Below are positions 1 to 8,267 of a stretch of DNA of 64,000 bases, in pieces (positions within the stretch are counted from its first letter, which is position 1; the number at the start of each line of letters is the position of its first letter). Made by a program: the position numbers and the translations under genes. Under the pieces are notes generated by a model, which ran no database searches, was not told the origin of the DNA, and worked only from the letters and a program-made list of their open reading frames with translations. The DNA lies in contig JAKSRR010000015.1 of the NCBI GenBank assembly GCA_024403455.1, forward strand, positions 1-64,000, read 5' to 3'. This DNA is from Lachnospiraceae bacterium. GTDB taxonomy: Bacteria; Bacillota; Clostridia; Lachnospirales; Lachnospiraceae.

Positions 1-14
1 GTATGATGCTTTAA

Positions 15-44
15 TTACTGTTTTTGCATCAGTATTGTTATAAT
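15..44 (+). promoter_or_regulatory. Candidate sigma-A promoter of the aldo/keto reductase
   Basis: TTACTG and a perfect TATAAT are separated by 18 bases, about 105 bases ahead of the first gene. The -35 box is weak, so the call rests mainly on the -10 box. The gene that lies upstream of the window is not visible. Confidence 0.4.
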
Positions 45-148
45 ATGAAAGATAGCAAATTGTAATTTTTACACCAACTTAGCATGAATCAGTTAGTGTT
101 TCTTCCATATTCGTAATGTACATTGTTACAAAGAAACAGGAGATAGAA

Positions 149-1174
149 ATGAAAAATATCACACTAGGTAGCACGGGCATCAAAATTCCACAAAATGCAT
201 TTGGTGCACTTCCCATTCAGCGAGATTCCGTAGAGGAAGCGGTTGCGTTACTGAGAAAAGCATACGATGGAGGTATGCGTTTTTTTGATACTGCTAGAGC
301 GTATAGTGATTCGGAGGAAAAGGTTGGCATTGCTTTCGAAAACATTAGAGATAAGGTATATATTGCGACCAAGACTATGGCAAAAACTCCTGATGCCTTT
401 TGGGAGCAATTAGACACATCATTAAGATTACTCCGAACAAATTATGTAGATATCTATCAGTTTCATTGCGTTGATCAGTGCTATACACCTGGGGATGGCA
501 CTGGAATGTATGAGTGTATGTTGGAGGCTAAAAAGCAGGGGAAAATAAAACATATTGGAGTTACTGCGCACAAACTGGAAGTTGCATTTGACTGTGTTAA
601 CTCTGGATTGTATGAGACACTACAGTATCCTTTTAGCTACTTAGCGGCTCCTAGAGAAATTGAACTGGTTAAATTGTGTAAGGAAAAGAATGTTGGATTT
701 ATCGCTATGAAAGGGCTCGCTGGAGGCTTGATTGTTAATTCGAAAGCGGCTATGGCGTATATGCTGCAGTACGATAATGTATTACCAATATGGGGAATCC
801 AGCGTGAGAATGAGCTTAATGAATGGCTATTATACATGCAGGAGGAACCTGTTCTGGATGATGATATCAGAATGTTTATTGAGAAAGAACAAGAAGAACT
901 AATGGGCGAATTTTGTAGAGGGTGTGGCTATTGTATGCCTTGTCCACAGGGGATTCTTATAAACAACTGCGCAAGAATGTCCTTAATGCTTAGAAGAGCC
1001 CCGTCTAAAAATTGGCTATCCGATTCTATGCAACTTGAAATGAAGAAGATAGAAAACTGCACTAACTGTGGGGCTTGTAAAAAGAGATGTCCCTATTCTT
1101 TAGATACGCCACGACTTCTGAAAAAGAATTATGAAGATTATCAGAGAGTCTTGGCTGGAGAAGTTCAGGTATAA
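149..1174 (+). CDS. Aldo/keto reductase with C-terminal 4Fe-4S ferredoxin domain
   Basis: NAD(P)H-dependent oxidoreductase of the AKR superfamily; the physiological substrate is unknown. The 341-residue protein has the TIM-barrel tetrad in place: Asp and Tyr in FFDTARAY (about residues 47-53), Lys in ATKTM (about 74) and His in QFHC (about 106). After about residue 255 two cysteine clusters follow, CRGCGYCMPCP and CTNCGACKKRCP, typical of two 4Fe-4S clusters, as in the ferredoxin-fused AKRs common in anaerobic Clostridia. I use the ATG at 149 because AGGAG lies just before it; an in-frame ATG at 116 has no such site. It is likely a single gene, as the next gene follows after 65 bases with its own leader. 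Confidence 0.9.
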   Translation: MKNITLGSTGIKIPQNAFGALPIQRDSVEEAVALLRKAYDGGMRFFDTARAYSDSEEKVGIAFENIRDKVYIATKTMAKTPDAFWEQLDTSLRLLRTNYVDIYQFHCVDQCYTPGDGTGMYECMLEAKKQGKIKHIGVTAHKLEVAFDCVNSGLYETLQYPFSYLAAPREIELVKLCKEKNVGFIAMKGLAGGLIVNSKAAMAYMLQYDNVLPIWGIQRENELNEWLLYMQEEPVLDDDIRMFIEKEQEELMGEFCRGCGYCMPCPQGILINNCARMSLMLRRAPSKNWLSDSMQLEMKKIENCTNCGACKKRCPYSLDTPRLLKKNYEDYQRVLAGEVQV

Positions 1175-1239
1175 TATATAGTAGTGTGCTTTGGAATGCG
1201 TGTATATAATATTATGTATATTAGGGAGAAAATGGGGTT

Positions 1240-2022
1240 ATGGCAGACTTTACAGTTCGTTTTTATTCAGAATGTTTAAATAGACCGACAACTTTTAAAA
1301 TGTTTCTTCCGAATGACTCAAGAGGTGAAGAAAAAACGGCAAAACAGGAGAAGACGCCGATTTATACTATATTTTTACTGCATGGCTACACCGGAGATGG
1401 AGATAATTGGGTGCCGACCTATTTGGCAGAAAAATATCACTTGGCAATTGTGTGTCCCTCTGGTGAAAATGGATTTTGGTTAAATGGTCTCTCTACAGGA
1501 CATGCATTCCAATCCTTTGTGGGAGAGGAGCTTGTGCAGTATATTCGTAAAACATTTGGTTTAGCAAAGACGGCAGAGACGACCGGTGTTATGGGAATGT
1601 CGATGGGCGGTTTTGGCGCGTTGCATACAGCATTAGCTTACCCAGAAACTTTTGGACGCGTCTTTGCATTTTCTTCAGCGTTAATCATTCATGGAATTGC
1701 GCATATGAAAGAGGGGGGCGGGGATCCGATTGCCAACTATGCATACTATCATGAATGCTTTGGGGATTTAGAAACGGTTGAAGAAAGTGATAATAATCCG
1801 GAAGTATTGGTGAAAAAATTAAAAGCAGAGGGGAAGAAGCTTCCGGAAATTTATATGAGCTGCGGAACAGAGGATTTTTTGCTGGAGCCGAATAGGGCGA
1901 TGCACCAGTTCCTTGAAGCAGAGGGCATTGAACATGTTTATCAGGAAAGTCATGGCGGTCACGACATGGAATTTTGGGCAGAATATGTAAAGAAATACAT
2001 TGAGATGGTTTGGGAAAGATGA
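1240..2022 (+). CDS. Alpha/beta hydrolase esterase (tributyrin esterase / EstA-like)
   Basis: A cytosolic serine esterase of the esterase D / tributyrin esterase group, acting on short acyl or acetyl esters; the real substrate cannot be read from sequence. It has 260 residues with no signal peptide. The nucleophile elbow is GMSMGG (Ser about 121), the acid is in CGTEDF (Asp about 212), and the catalytic His is in SHGGHD (about 241). An HGYTGD segment near residue 48 fits the oxyanion hole. A decayed copy of its C-terminus lies at 5834-5914, beyond the next two genes, so the locus probably once held two esterases. Such esterases often remove acetyl groups from plant polysaccharides, which would suit the carbohydrate genes nearby, but this is inference. 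Confidence 0.85.
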   Translation: MADFTVRFYSECLNRPTTFKMFLPNDSRGEEKTAKQEKTPIYTIFLLHGYTGDGDNWVPTYLAEKYHLAIVCPSGENGFWLNGLSTGHAFQSFVGEELVQYIRKTFGLAKTAETTGVMGMSMGGFGALHTALAYPETFGRVFAFSSALIIHGIAHMKEGGGDPIANYAYYHECFGDLETVEESDNNPEVLVKKLKAEGKKLPEIYMSCGTEDFLLEPNRAMHQFLEAEGIEHVYQESHGGHDMEFWAEYVKKYIEMVWER

Positions 2023-2077
2023 TTTGCCGATAGTGCCGTGACAGTATCGACAAATATTAGTTGATTGGGTGAGAGTT

Positions 2078-3793
2078 ATGGAATATTTGTATTTGATATG
2101 TCTTATAGTCGCCATTGGTATGTTGGTTTGGCTAAGGATATTTGATGTTAGAAACAGCGTTCCGCAGTACTTAAATTTAATTATTGTAATCATTTCAAGC
2201 TTGGGGTACTACTTCATGTCTATTTCAAGGACACTTGAAGAGGCTCTGTTTGCACAAATAGTAGGATATGTTGGCGGGGTATTTCTTCCAATATTCTATT
2301 TCTTTTTGGTTCTGGAATTATGTCATTTTGAATTGTCTAAATTTGTGAAAATTATCCTTGTATTATGCCAGGGCGGCATTTATGGCTTTGTCTGCACGAT
2401 TGGAAGAGGTGAATTGTTCTACAAAAGTGCAGAAATGCATATCGATAACGGGATGGTTGTACTTGAAAAGGTATATGGGCCATTTCATGTATTGGCGATA
2501 GGATCGATGTATTTATATTTGCTGCTCTCCTTTGTGGTTGTAATATATAGTCTTGCAAAAAAGAAGTCCGTAGACAGAAAAAATGCGATATCCATGTTGG
2601 TATTAATGGCAATTGCGACAGGGGTATATGCTATGGAAAAAGCACTTAAAATGGAATATACCATTATTCCGCTTGCTTATGATGTGCTGATGTTAGGTGC
2701 GTTGATTCCAATATATGATTCCAATATTTATACTGTTTATGAGAATAAGAATATTATTAATGAGCAGTTAGGGAATGTCGGTTTTTTGACCTTTGATAAG
2801 AACAAAGCATATAAGGGCTGTAATAACTACATGGAAAAGATATTTCCAGAACTGTCACAGTGCAGATTTGGTCAGATCATCAAGAATAGCAGTCAGGACT
2901 TACAGTGTGTTATAGAGAAGATTAACAACATAGAAGAGTCGTATAAAAGTAGTCTTCATAAGGAACATATTCATCTTAAAATTAGTGCATTATTAATCAA
3001 TGACAGATACTATGATGGCATGATCCATATTCTTACGAATTCTTTTAGAAAATTAAAAGGATACACGATAGAAATTCGTGATAATACAGAGCACTATAAA
3101 ACCTTGGCGCTGAAAGAACGATATAATGACGAATTAGCGAAAGAGGTTGAAGCAAAGACAAGTAAAATAAAAAGTATTCAGGAAAAAACAATATTAGGCA
3201 TGGCTCAGATGGTGGAATCGAGAGATCTCAGTACTGGCGGGCATATTAAAAGGACGAGTGATGTTGTAAGGATTTTTGCAAAGAAACTTGTAAATGCGGA
3301 CCTTGGTCTTACTTCGGAATTTTTGAACCTTGTTATAAGAAGCGCCCCTATGCATGATTTGGGAAAGATTGGTGTTGATGATGCTGTCCTGAGAAAACAG
3401 GGGAAATTTACGGATGAAGAATATGACAAGATGAAAAAACATTCAGAAATCGGATACCACATGGTTAACGAGATTTTATCCGATGTAGAAGACCCAGATT
3501 TCGTACATGTGGCAGAAAATGTTGCACATTATCATCATGAGAAAATCAATGGAACTGGTTATCCAGAGGGGTTGAAGGGAGAGGAAATACCTATAGAAGC
3601 CAGGATTATGGCACTCGCGGACGTGTTTGATGCACTAGTTTCAAAGCGGTGTTACAAAGACGCATTCTCTTATGAAAGAGCGTATGAAATCATAGAAAAG
3701 GATGCGGGAACACATTTTGATAAGCATCTGGCAATGGTCTTTTTATCCTGCAAAGAGGAACTGGAAAACTACTATAATGCCAGTGAAAAGTAG
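2078..3793 (+). CDS. Membrane HD-GYP domain protein, predicted c-di-GMP phosphodiesterase
   Basis: An integral membrane protein of 571 residues. About seven hydrophobic helices in the first 215 residues resemble a histidine-kinase-type 7TM sensor region. A linker (about 230-350) with a helical stretch before the output domain follows, then a complete HD-GYP domain: TGGHIKR, MHDLGK (about residue 425), HHEKINGTGYP (about 490) and ADVFDAL. HD-GYP proteins hydrolyse cyclic di-GMP to GMP. The start could be GTG at 2069 or ATG at 2078; GGGTGAG ahead of the ATG favours the latter. It is followed after 41 bases by an EAL protein, making a pair of c-di-GMP degrading enzymes on one transcript. The signal sensed by the membrane part is unknown. 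Confidence 0.88.
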   Translation: MEYLYLICLIVAIGMLVWLRIFDVRNSVPQYLNLIIVIISSLGYYFMSISRTLEEALFAQIVGYVGGVFLPIFYFFLVLELCHFELSKFVKIILVLCQGGIYGFVCTIGRGELFYKSAEMHIDNGMVVLEKVYGPFHVLAIGSMYLYLLLSFVVVIYSLAKKKSVDRKNAISMLVLMAIATGVYAMEKALKMEYTIIPLAYDVLMLGALIPIYDSNIYTVYENKNIINEQLGNVGFLTFDKNKAYKGCNNYMEKIFPELSQCRFGQIIKNSSQDLQCVIEKINNIEESYKSSLHKEHIHLKISALLINDRYYDGMIHILTNSFRKLKGYTIEIRDNTEHYKTLALKERYNDELAKEVEAKTSKIKSIQEKTILGMAQMVESRDLSTGGHIKRTSDVVRIFAKKLVNADLGLTSEFLNLVIRSAPMHDLGKIGVDDAVLRKQGKFTDEEYDKMKKHSEIGYHMVNEILSDVEDPDFVHVAENVAHYHHEKINGTGYPEGLKGEEIPIEARIMALADVFDALVSKRCYKDAFSYERAYEIIEKDAGTHFDKHLAMVFLSCKEELENYYNASEK

Positions 3794-3834
3794 ATATAAT
3801 TGAAGAGTGAAAGTGAAGCGAGAAAGGTACGAGA

Positions 3835-5796
3835 ATGAGTTTGGATGTAAAACATATACAAATGTCGGTTCTGCTGTTTGGTAGTATATTGTGCTTTTTT
3901 ATTTTTATATTCGGCAGTATTTTACAGTACCAGTCAAGAGGTAGAAAAATCGCACTTCTTCATATTGAACTGAGTACTTCCATACTGCTTCTTGCAGATT
4001 ACTTTGCATATTTGTTCCGAGGCGATATGTCCACACTGGGGTATTGGATGGTGCGTATTGCTAATTTTCTAGTGTTCTTTTTTGTATATGTGGAATTGAA
4101 TGGCCTAAATCAGTACCTGAGAACCTTTACTTACCAGAGTGCGAAGGGGGGAAAGGTCAAGTATCGATGCATTATGATTATGACCATTCTGGGAATGCTA
4201 TGTATTGTATTATCACAATTTACTGGGATCTTTTATCGTATCGATGAAAATAATCTTTATCAAAGGGGACCACTGTTCTATATTTCCTTTGTTGCGCCAT
4301 TAGTTATCTATGGATTAATACTATCCGTGGTCATTGAATATCGCCGGATTTTCACCAAGATGATTTTCTATGCACTGATTTTGTTTTCAACGATGCCAGT
4401 AGTCTGCTCGATTCTGCAGGCATTTTTCTATGGGCTGTCCCTTTTGAATTTGTCTATGGGAGTGTGTGCCATCATTTTATTTGTATTTTCTCTGGTGGAT
4501 CAAAATCTGCTTCTGGTACATATTTCCGAGTTGGATAAACTGACAGAACTGCCCAATGAACATGGTTTTATGCATGAGATTATGTTGCGGTTTCCAAAGT
4601 ATACCTGGCATGAGTATGATGCAATATATTTTGATGTGGTTCATATGGCGACCTACAATCGAAAGTATGGTAATGCCGTTGGTGATGAGATATTGAAGGA
4701 ATATGCAAGGGCTCTCTGTAAAAAAGTAGAAGATGATGAGGTTCTTGGATGCATCGGGGGGAATCGTTTTATAGCATTTATTCGAAGAAATCATACAAAA
4801 GACTTTTTGGAACTGTTGGATGGTATCGATATTAGGGTAATTAATAAAGATAACTCGGAGAAGATGCAGTTAACAATGAAGTCTGTGGCAGGTGTCTATG
4901 AGGTTCCCAACAGCAATATTGAACCAAGGCAGATCCTGAATTATATTATTACAACCTGTAATGTTGCCAAAAATGAAAAACATAAGCCGTTCTTATATCT
5001 TACACCTGACCTGTGGGAAGAAATTGTTAGAAAACGTGACTTGGAAGCTGAAATTCCACTGGCAATGGAAAAAAGAGAGTTTAAACCATTCTATCAGCCA
5101 AAGGTTGATTCTGAACAAAACAAACTTTGTGGTGCAGAAGCCTTAGTAAGATGGGATCGTAATGGTGAGATTATTCCGCCATATCGTTTTGTGCCTGTTC
5201 TTGAGCAGGCAGATGGAATCTGTAAATTTGATTTTTATATGTTGGATTATGTATGTCAGGATTTAAGAAAGTGGATTGATCAGGGGTTGAATCCTCCGAC
5301 GATATCAGTTAATTTTTCAAGAAAAAATCTTGGTAATCCGAATTTGGCAAAAGAGATCTATGATGTCATTTTAAAATATGCAGTACCGCCAGAACTGATA
5401 CAGATTGAAATTACGGAAACGGTAGATGAGTATCCGATGGAAGCGTTAAAAGACGTTATTGAGATGCTAAGGCAATATGGCGTGTCGACGGCTATTGACG
5501 ATTTTGGAACGGGTAGTGCCTCCATTAACCTTCTTATGGAAGTACCATTTAGTGTACTGAAAATCGATAAGAGTTTTGTAGATAATCTGAATGATAAAAA
5601 AGAGAAGATTCTTGAACATATTATTGTAATGTCAAGAGAAATGGGTGCAGATGTTATTGCAGAGGGTGTGGAAGAAAGAACACAGCTTGATACGTTGAAG
5701 AAACTTAATTGTGTGAAGATACAGGGTTATTTTTTCGATAAGCCTCTTGCAAAATCTGAATTTGAGCGTAGAATCAGGGATCCTTTCTATAGATAG
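3835..5796 (+). CDS. Membrane GGDEF-EAL protein with degenerate GGDEF, predicted c-di-GMP phosphodiesterase
   Basis: A 653-residue protein: about seven membrane helices (1-225), a GGDEF-like domain (about 240-390) and an EAL domain (about 405-645). The diguanylate cyclase signature is replaced by GGNRF (about 308-312), so cyclase activity is unlikely; the domain may bind GTP or be structural. The EAL domain keeps its metal and catalytic motifs: EALVRW, NFS, EITET, DDFGTG, KIDKSF, EGVE and QGYFF. The predicted role is conversion of c-di-GMP to pGpG. Start is ATG 3835 behind GAGAAAGG. It is co-oriented with the HD-GYP gene and probably co-transcribed. Confidence 0.88.
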   Translation: MSLDVKHIQMSVLLFGSILCFFIFIFGSILQYQSRGRKIALLHIELSTSILLLADYFAYLFRGDMSTLGYWMVRIANFLVFFFVYVELNGLNQYLRTFTYQSAKGGKVKYRCIMIMTILGMLCIVLSQFTGIFYRIDENNLYQRGPLFYISFVAPLVIYGLILSVVIEYRRIFTKMIFYALILFSTMPVVCSILQAFFYGLSLLNLSMGVCAIILFVFSLVDQNLLLVHISELDKLTELPNEHGFMHEIMLRFPKYTWHEYDAIYFDVVHMATYNRKYGNAVGDEILKEYARALCKKVEDDEVLGCIGGNRFIAFIRRNHTKDFLELLDGIDIRVINKDNSEKMQLTMKSVAGVYEVPNSNIEPRQILNYIITTCNVAKNEKHKPFLYLTPDLWEEIVRKRDLEAEIPLAMEKREFKPFYQPKVDSEQNKLCGAEALVRWDRNGEIIPPYRFVPVLEQADGICKFDFYMLDYVCQDLRKWIDQGLNPPTISVNFSRKNLGNPNLAKEIYDVILKYAVPPELIQIEITETVDEYPMEALKDVIEMLRQYGVSTAIDDFGTGSASINLLMEVPFSVLKIDKSFVDNLNDKKEKILEHIIVMSREMGADVIAEGVEERTQLDTLKKLNCVKIQGYFFDKPLAKSEFERRIRDPFYR

Positions 5797-5833
5797 GAGG
5801 TCCCAATTGGATAGGGATTACCGTGATAAGCGG

Positions 5834-5914
5834 GAATATGTTTAACAGGGAAGTCCGAGCGGTCATGATTTGGAATTCTGGATAGAATATATTAAGAAAT
5901 GGTTTAGGAAACTG
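5834..5914 (+). pseudogene. Remnant of a second esterase (C-terminal fragment)
   Basis: Read in one frame, 27 codons align without gaps to the last codons of the intact esterase at 1240-2022. Shared blocks include GHD-EFW and EY-KK, and identity at the DNA level is clear over the whole stretch. A TAA stands where the intact gene has TAT, and no esterase sequence is recognisable further upstream (the EAL gene ends at 5796). The stretch runs into the leader of the next gene. It is best read as the tail of a tandem esterase copy that was otherwise deleted. Confidence 0.8.
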
Positions 5915-5918
5915 ACAC

Positions 5919-7655
5919 ATGAGATTAAAGAAAATATCTTCTATGATTGTGGGAATATCTGTGGCGATCAACCTGCTAGCATGTGGGAAGACTGCACCAG
6001 AAGAAAATACGCCGAATGAAGTGAATCAGTCTGCAGAAACGAATGATGCAGGGATTGTATCCAGGGGACCATATTCTTATGAAAAGGAATTTTCTGAACG
6101 TGATCTTGTGGGTACATATGATGCTACTAACGTTGCAGATACCATTCAGCTTTCTGATGGTGAAATATATACGATTGCATCCAGTGGTACCTATGTGTTT
6201 TCTGGTACAGCATCGGAGGGGCAGATTGTCGTAGATGCTGAAGATGCAAAGGTGCAGATTGTGTTAAATGGCGTAGATATTACCAATTCTGCAGGTCCTG
6301 TTATATATGTAAAGAGTGCTGATAAAGTTTTCGTGACTCTTGCAGATGGTTCAAACAATACGTTCCGTACCACCGGAGAATTTCAGGCTGATGGTGATAC
6401 AAATGTGGATGGAACCATATTTTCTAAAAGCGATTTAACAATCAACGGCAGCGGTGCCCTTTCTATTGATTCAACAGAACATGGGATTGTTGGAAAAGAT
6501 GATGTAAAAATCTGCGGCGGAGACTTAGTGATTAAAGCGGCTGGACATGCCATCGAAGGCAAGGACTCCATCCGTCTGGCATCCAGCGGAAGTATGATCC
6601 TAGAGGCAGGGAAAGATGGACTTCACGCAGGAAATGATGAAGAAGATGAAAAGGGCTACATTTATATCTATGAAGCGAGTCTTACTATCAACTGTGAAAG
6701 TGATGCTATCGATGCAGAATATATTTGCCAGATAGATGGTGGTATCCTGACAATCAGCGCGGGGGATGATGCGATTCATGCAGATGGTGATTTATACTAC
6801 AACGATGGAAAATGCGAGGTCTTGTCGTGCTATGAAGGCTTAGAAGGTTCCACCATCACTGTGAATGGCGGTGATATCGATATTAATGCAAGCGATGATG
6901 GCATGAATGCAGCAGGAGATTCTATTGCGGGAAATCCTCCGAATATGAGTGAGGGCGCAGAGAGGAATGATATGTTCCCGCAAGATGATAGAATGCCAGG
7001 CATGTGGGAAGGAAATGCAGAACCAGATGGTGGACCTGGAGGAAAGCCGGGAGAAGTCCCTAGTGGAGAACCTGGGGAAAGGCCGGGTGGAGAACCCAGC
7101 GGAGAACCCAGGGAAAGGCCGGGAGAAAAACCCGGAGGCGGATTTGGCGGAAACATGGGTGGTGGCATGATGGATGGAAATGATGCCTATGTGCTTACCA
7201 TCAATGGCGGTAACATTTGCATAAAAGCCAATGGAGACGGACTAGACTCAAATGGATTACTTTATATCAATGGCGGAACGATTTTTGTGGAAGGTCCAAC
7301 GAATGATGGTAATGCATCGATTGATTTTGGAACGAATGCATATATCAATGGAGGAAGTGTGATTGCCATTGGTTCGAGCGGAATGGTAGAAAACTTTGCG
7401 GAAGCATCCTCGCAGGGGATAATTACTTTTGCGAACACAACCATTTCTGCTGGTGACGAGGTGATGCTATTAGATGCGAATGGAAATATATTATTGAGCT
7501 GTGCCGCTTCGATTGATTGTACCTGCGCGCAGTTTAGCTGTCATGAAATTAAGGCAGGAGAAACATACACAATTCAGATTGGTGATACTACAACGGAGAT
7601 TATGATGGAATCAGCCATATACAGTAACGTGTCAGGCTTTGGTAGGCCGCGCTAA
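5919..7655 (+). CDS. Carbohydrate-binding lipoprotein, Cthe_2159 (DUF4353) type
   Basis: A 578-residue predicted lipoprotein: N-terminal signal with lipobox LLAC, lipidated Cys about 22. The mature part is built of repeated short beta strands with motifs such as ITINGG, LTINGSG and GDGLDSNG, the pattern of the Cthe_2159 parallel beta-helix family, whose founding member binds cellulose-like and pectin-like glycans. A Gly/Pro/Glu-rich repeat linker (about residues 365-415, units like GEPGERPG) splits the beta-helix region. It was probably placed on the outer face of the membrane or wall. The linker repeats are almost pure Gly-Glu-Pro-Arg and may vary in length between strains. Substrate specificity cannot be inferred. 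Confidence 0.85.
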   Translation: MRLKKISSMIVGISVAINLLACGKTAPEENTPNEVNQSAETNDAGIVSRGPYSYEKEFSERDLVGTYDATNVADTIQLSDGEIYTIASSGTYVFSGTASEGQIVVDAEDAKVQIVLNGVDITNSAGPVIYVKSADKVFVTLADGSNNTFRTTGEFQADGDTNVDGTIFSKSDLTINGSGALSIDSTEHGIVGKDDVKICGGDLVIKAAGHAIEGKDSIRLASSGSMILEAGKDGLHAGNDEEDEKGYIYIYEASLTINCESDAIDAEYICQIDGGILTISAGDDAIHADGDLYYNDGKCEVLSCYEGLEGSTITVNGGDIDINASDDGMNAAGDSIAGNPPNMSEGAERNDMFPQDDRMPGMWEGNAEPDGGPGGKPGEVPSGEPGERPGGEPSGEPRERPGEKPGGGFGGNMGGGMMDGNDAYVLTINGGNICIKANGDGLDSNGLLYINGGTIFVEGPTNDGNASIDFGTNAYINGGSVIAIGSSGMVENFAEASSQGIITFANTTISAGDEVMLLDANGNILLSCAASIDCTCAQFSCHEIKAGETYTIQIGDTTTEIMMESAIYSNVSGFGRPR

Positions 7656-7704
7656 TCGTGCCTGTTAATTGGAGATGCTTTTTTGGCCATATCTTTTACG
7701 AACC

Positions 7705-7759
7705 GCTGATATACTACCTATATCAGCAAAGCAATACCCTTGACAGGCTATTGCTTTGC
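7705..7759 (+). repeat. Two overlapping perfect hairpins
   Basis: GCTGATAT (7705-7712) pairs with ATATCAGC (7720-7727), and GCAAAGCAATA (7726-7736) pairs with TATTGCTTTGC (7749-7759). The arms share two bases, so both stems cannot fully form at once. No T-run follows. They lie between the lipoprotein gene and the zinc-ribbon gene, in the leader of the latter. The function is unknown: transcript-end processing, attenuation or protein binding are possible. Confidence 0.6.
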
Positions 7760-7789
7760 AAATGTTTTGTCGATATATGGGAGAGAATC

Positions 7790-7969
7790 ATGGCGGTAAT
7801 GAGTTGTCCGCATTGCGGCAAAGAATTGTATGATGGTTTACTTGAGTGTCCACATTGCTTTGGACCTATAAGTCAGAATGTTGAATTGGCAATTGACGAA
7901 ATTGTTGCGGAACGAAATAGAAAAGAAAAAAAAGCACTATTCTTGGACCTGTTGCGTTCATCAAGATGA
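7790..7969 (+). CDS. Small zinc-ribbon protein
   Basis: A 59-residue cytosolic protein beginning with a four-cysteine zinc ribbon: CPHCGKELYDG then CPHC (about residues 5-25), followed by a charged helical tail rich in Lys and Arg. Such single zinc-ribbon proteins are often annotated as zinc-ribbon domain hypotheticals; no function is known to me. I use ATG 7790 because GGGAGAG precedes it by five bases; an in-frame GTG at 7658 would add an unlikely Cys/Phe-rich extension. Confidence 0.6.
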   Translation: MAVMSCPHCGKELYDGLLECPHCFGPISQNVELAIDEIVAERNRKEKKALFLDLLRSSR

Positions 7970-8034
7970 TGGCAAAGAAACCCTTGGTATCAAAAGAAAA
8001 GGTACTTAAAGAGTTGGCCAAAAAGACAGATTAA
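7966..8034 (+). CDS. Possible 22-residue basic peptide, overlapping the zinc-ribbon gene
   Basis: ATG at 7966 overlaps the TGA stop of the zinc-ribbon gene (ATGA arrangement) and opens 22 codons of Lys-rich sequence ending 23 bases before a terminator. The overlap would allow translational coupling. The peptide has no recognisable motif. It could equally be the decayed tail of a longer gene or noise. Confidence 0.3.
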   Translation: MMAKKPLVSKEKVLKELAKKTD

Positions 8035-8056
8035 CATATTAAATAAGTGTGATACG

Positions 8057-8085
8057 GGCTAGTCAGAATTGATTAGCCTTTTTTA
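8057..8085 (+). terminator. Rho-independent terminator
   Basis: GGCTAGTC and GATTAGCC form an 8-base stem (one G-U pair) around the loop AGAATT, followed directly by six T. It closes the transcript that holds the zinc-ribbon gene and separates it from the galactoside operon. Confidence 0.85.
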
Positions 8086-8159
8086 ATTGCCAAGTTTTTG
8101 TATGGCACATGAAGGAATTGTATAACATGAACAAAAAGTGGGGTAAAAGTTTTATGCGC

Positions 8160-8187
8160 GGAAACTAAAAATGTAAAAATAGTTTCT
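8160..8187. promoter_or_regulatory. TetR operator 1 (upstream)
   Basis: Palindrome GGAAACTA-N12-TAGTTTCT. Its last base touches the first base of the TTGTAA -35 box. It is nearly identical to the second site at 8219-8246, so both are probably bound by the adjacent TetR regulator. Confidence 0.75.
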
Positions 8188-8215
8188 TGTAAATGCAAGA
8201 AGACGATGTTAAGAT
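8187..8215 (+). promoter_or_regulatory. Promoter of the TetR / galactoside operon
   Basis: TTGTAA (8187-8192) and TAAGAT (8210-8215) are 17 bases apart. The promoter is sandwiched between the two palindromic operators, the classical layout for repression of an operon by its own first gene product. Confidence 0.6.
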
Positions 8216-8218
8216 AAT

Positions 8219-8246
8219 GGAAACTAAAAATATAAAAATAGTTTCC
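8219..8246. promoter_or_regulatory. TetR operator 2 (downstream)
   Basis: Perfect palindrome arms GGAAACTA and TAGTTTCC around an A+T-only 12-base spacer. It lies just downstream of the -10 box, in the leader 22 bases before the TetR start codon. The two operators are centred 59 bases apart. Confidence 0.78.
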
Positions 8247-8267
8247 GCAAGGTACGAAGGAGAGCAG

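Noticed and set aside
6830-7168. Pro-rich open frame on the minus strand
   Set aside because: It is the antisense shadow of the Gly/Pro repeat part of the lipoprotein gene and has no start signals of its own.
8193-8267. Upstream start codons for the TetR gene
   Set aside because: They would place coding sequence over the -10 box and operator 2, and AAGGAG fits the ATG at 8268.
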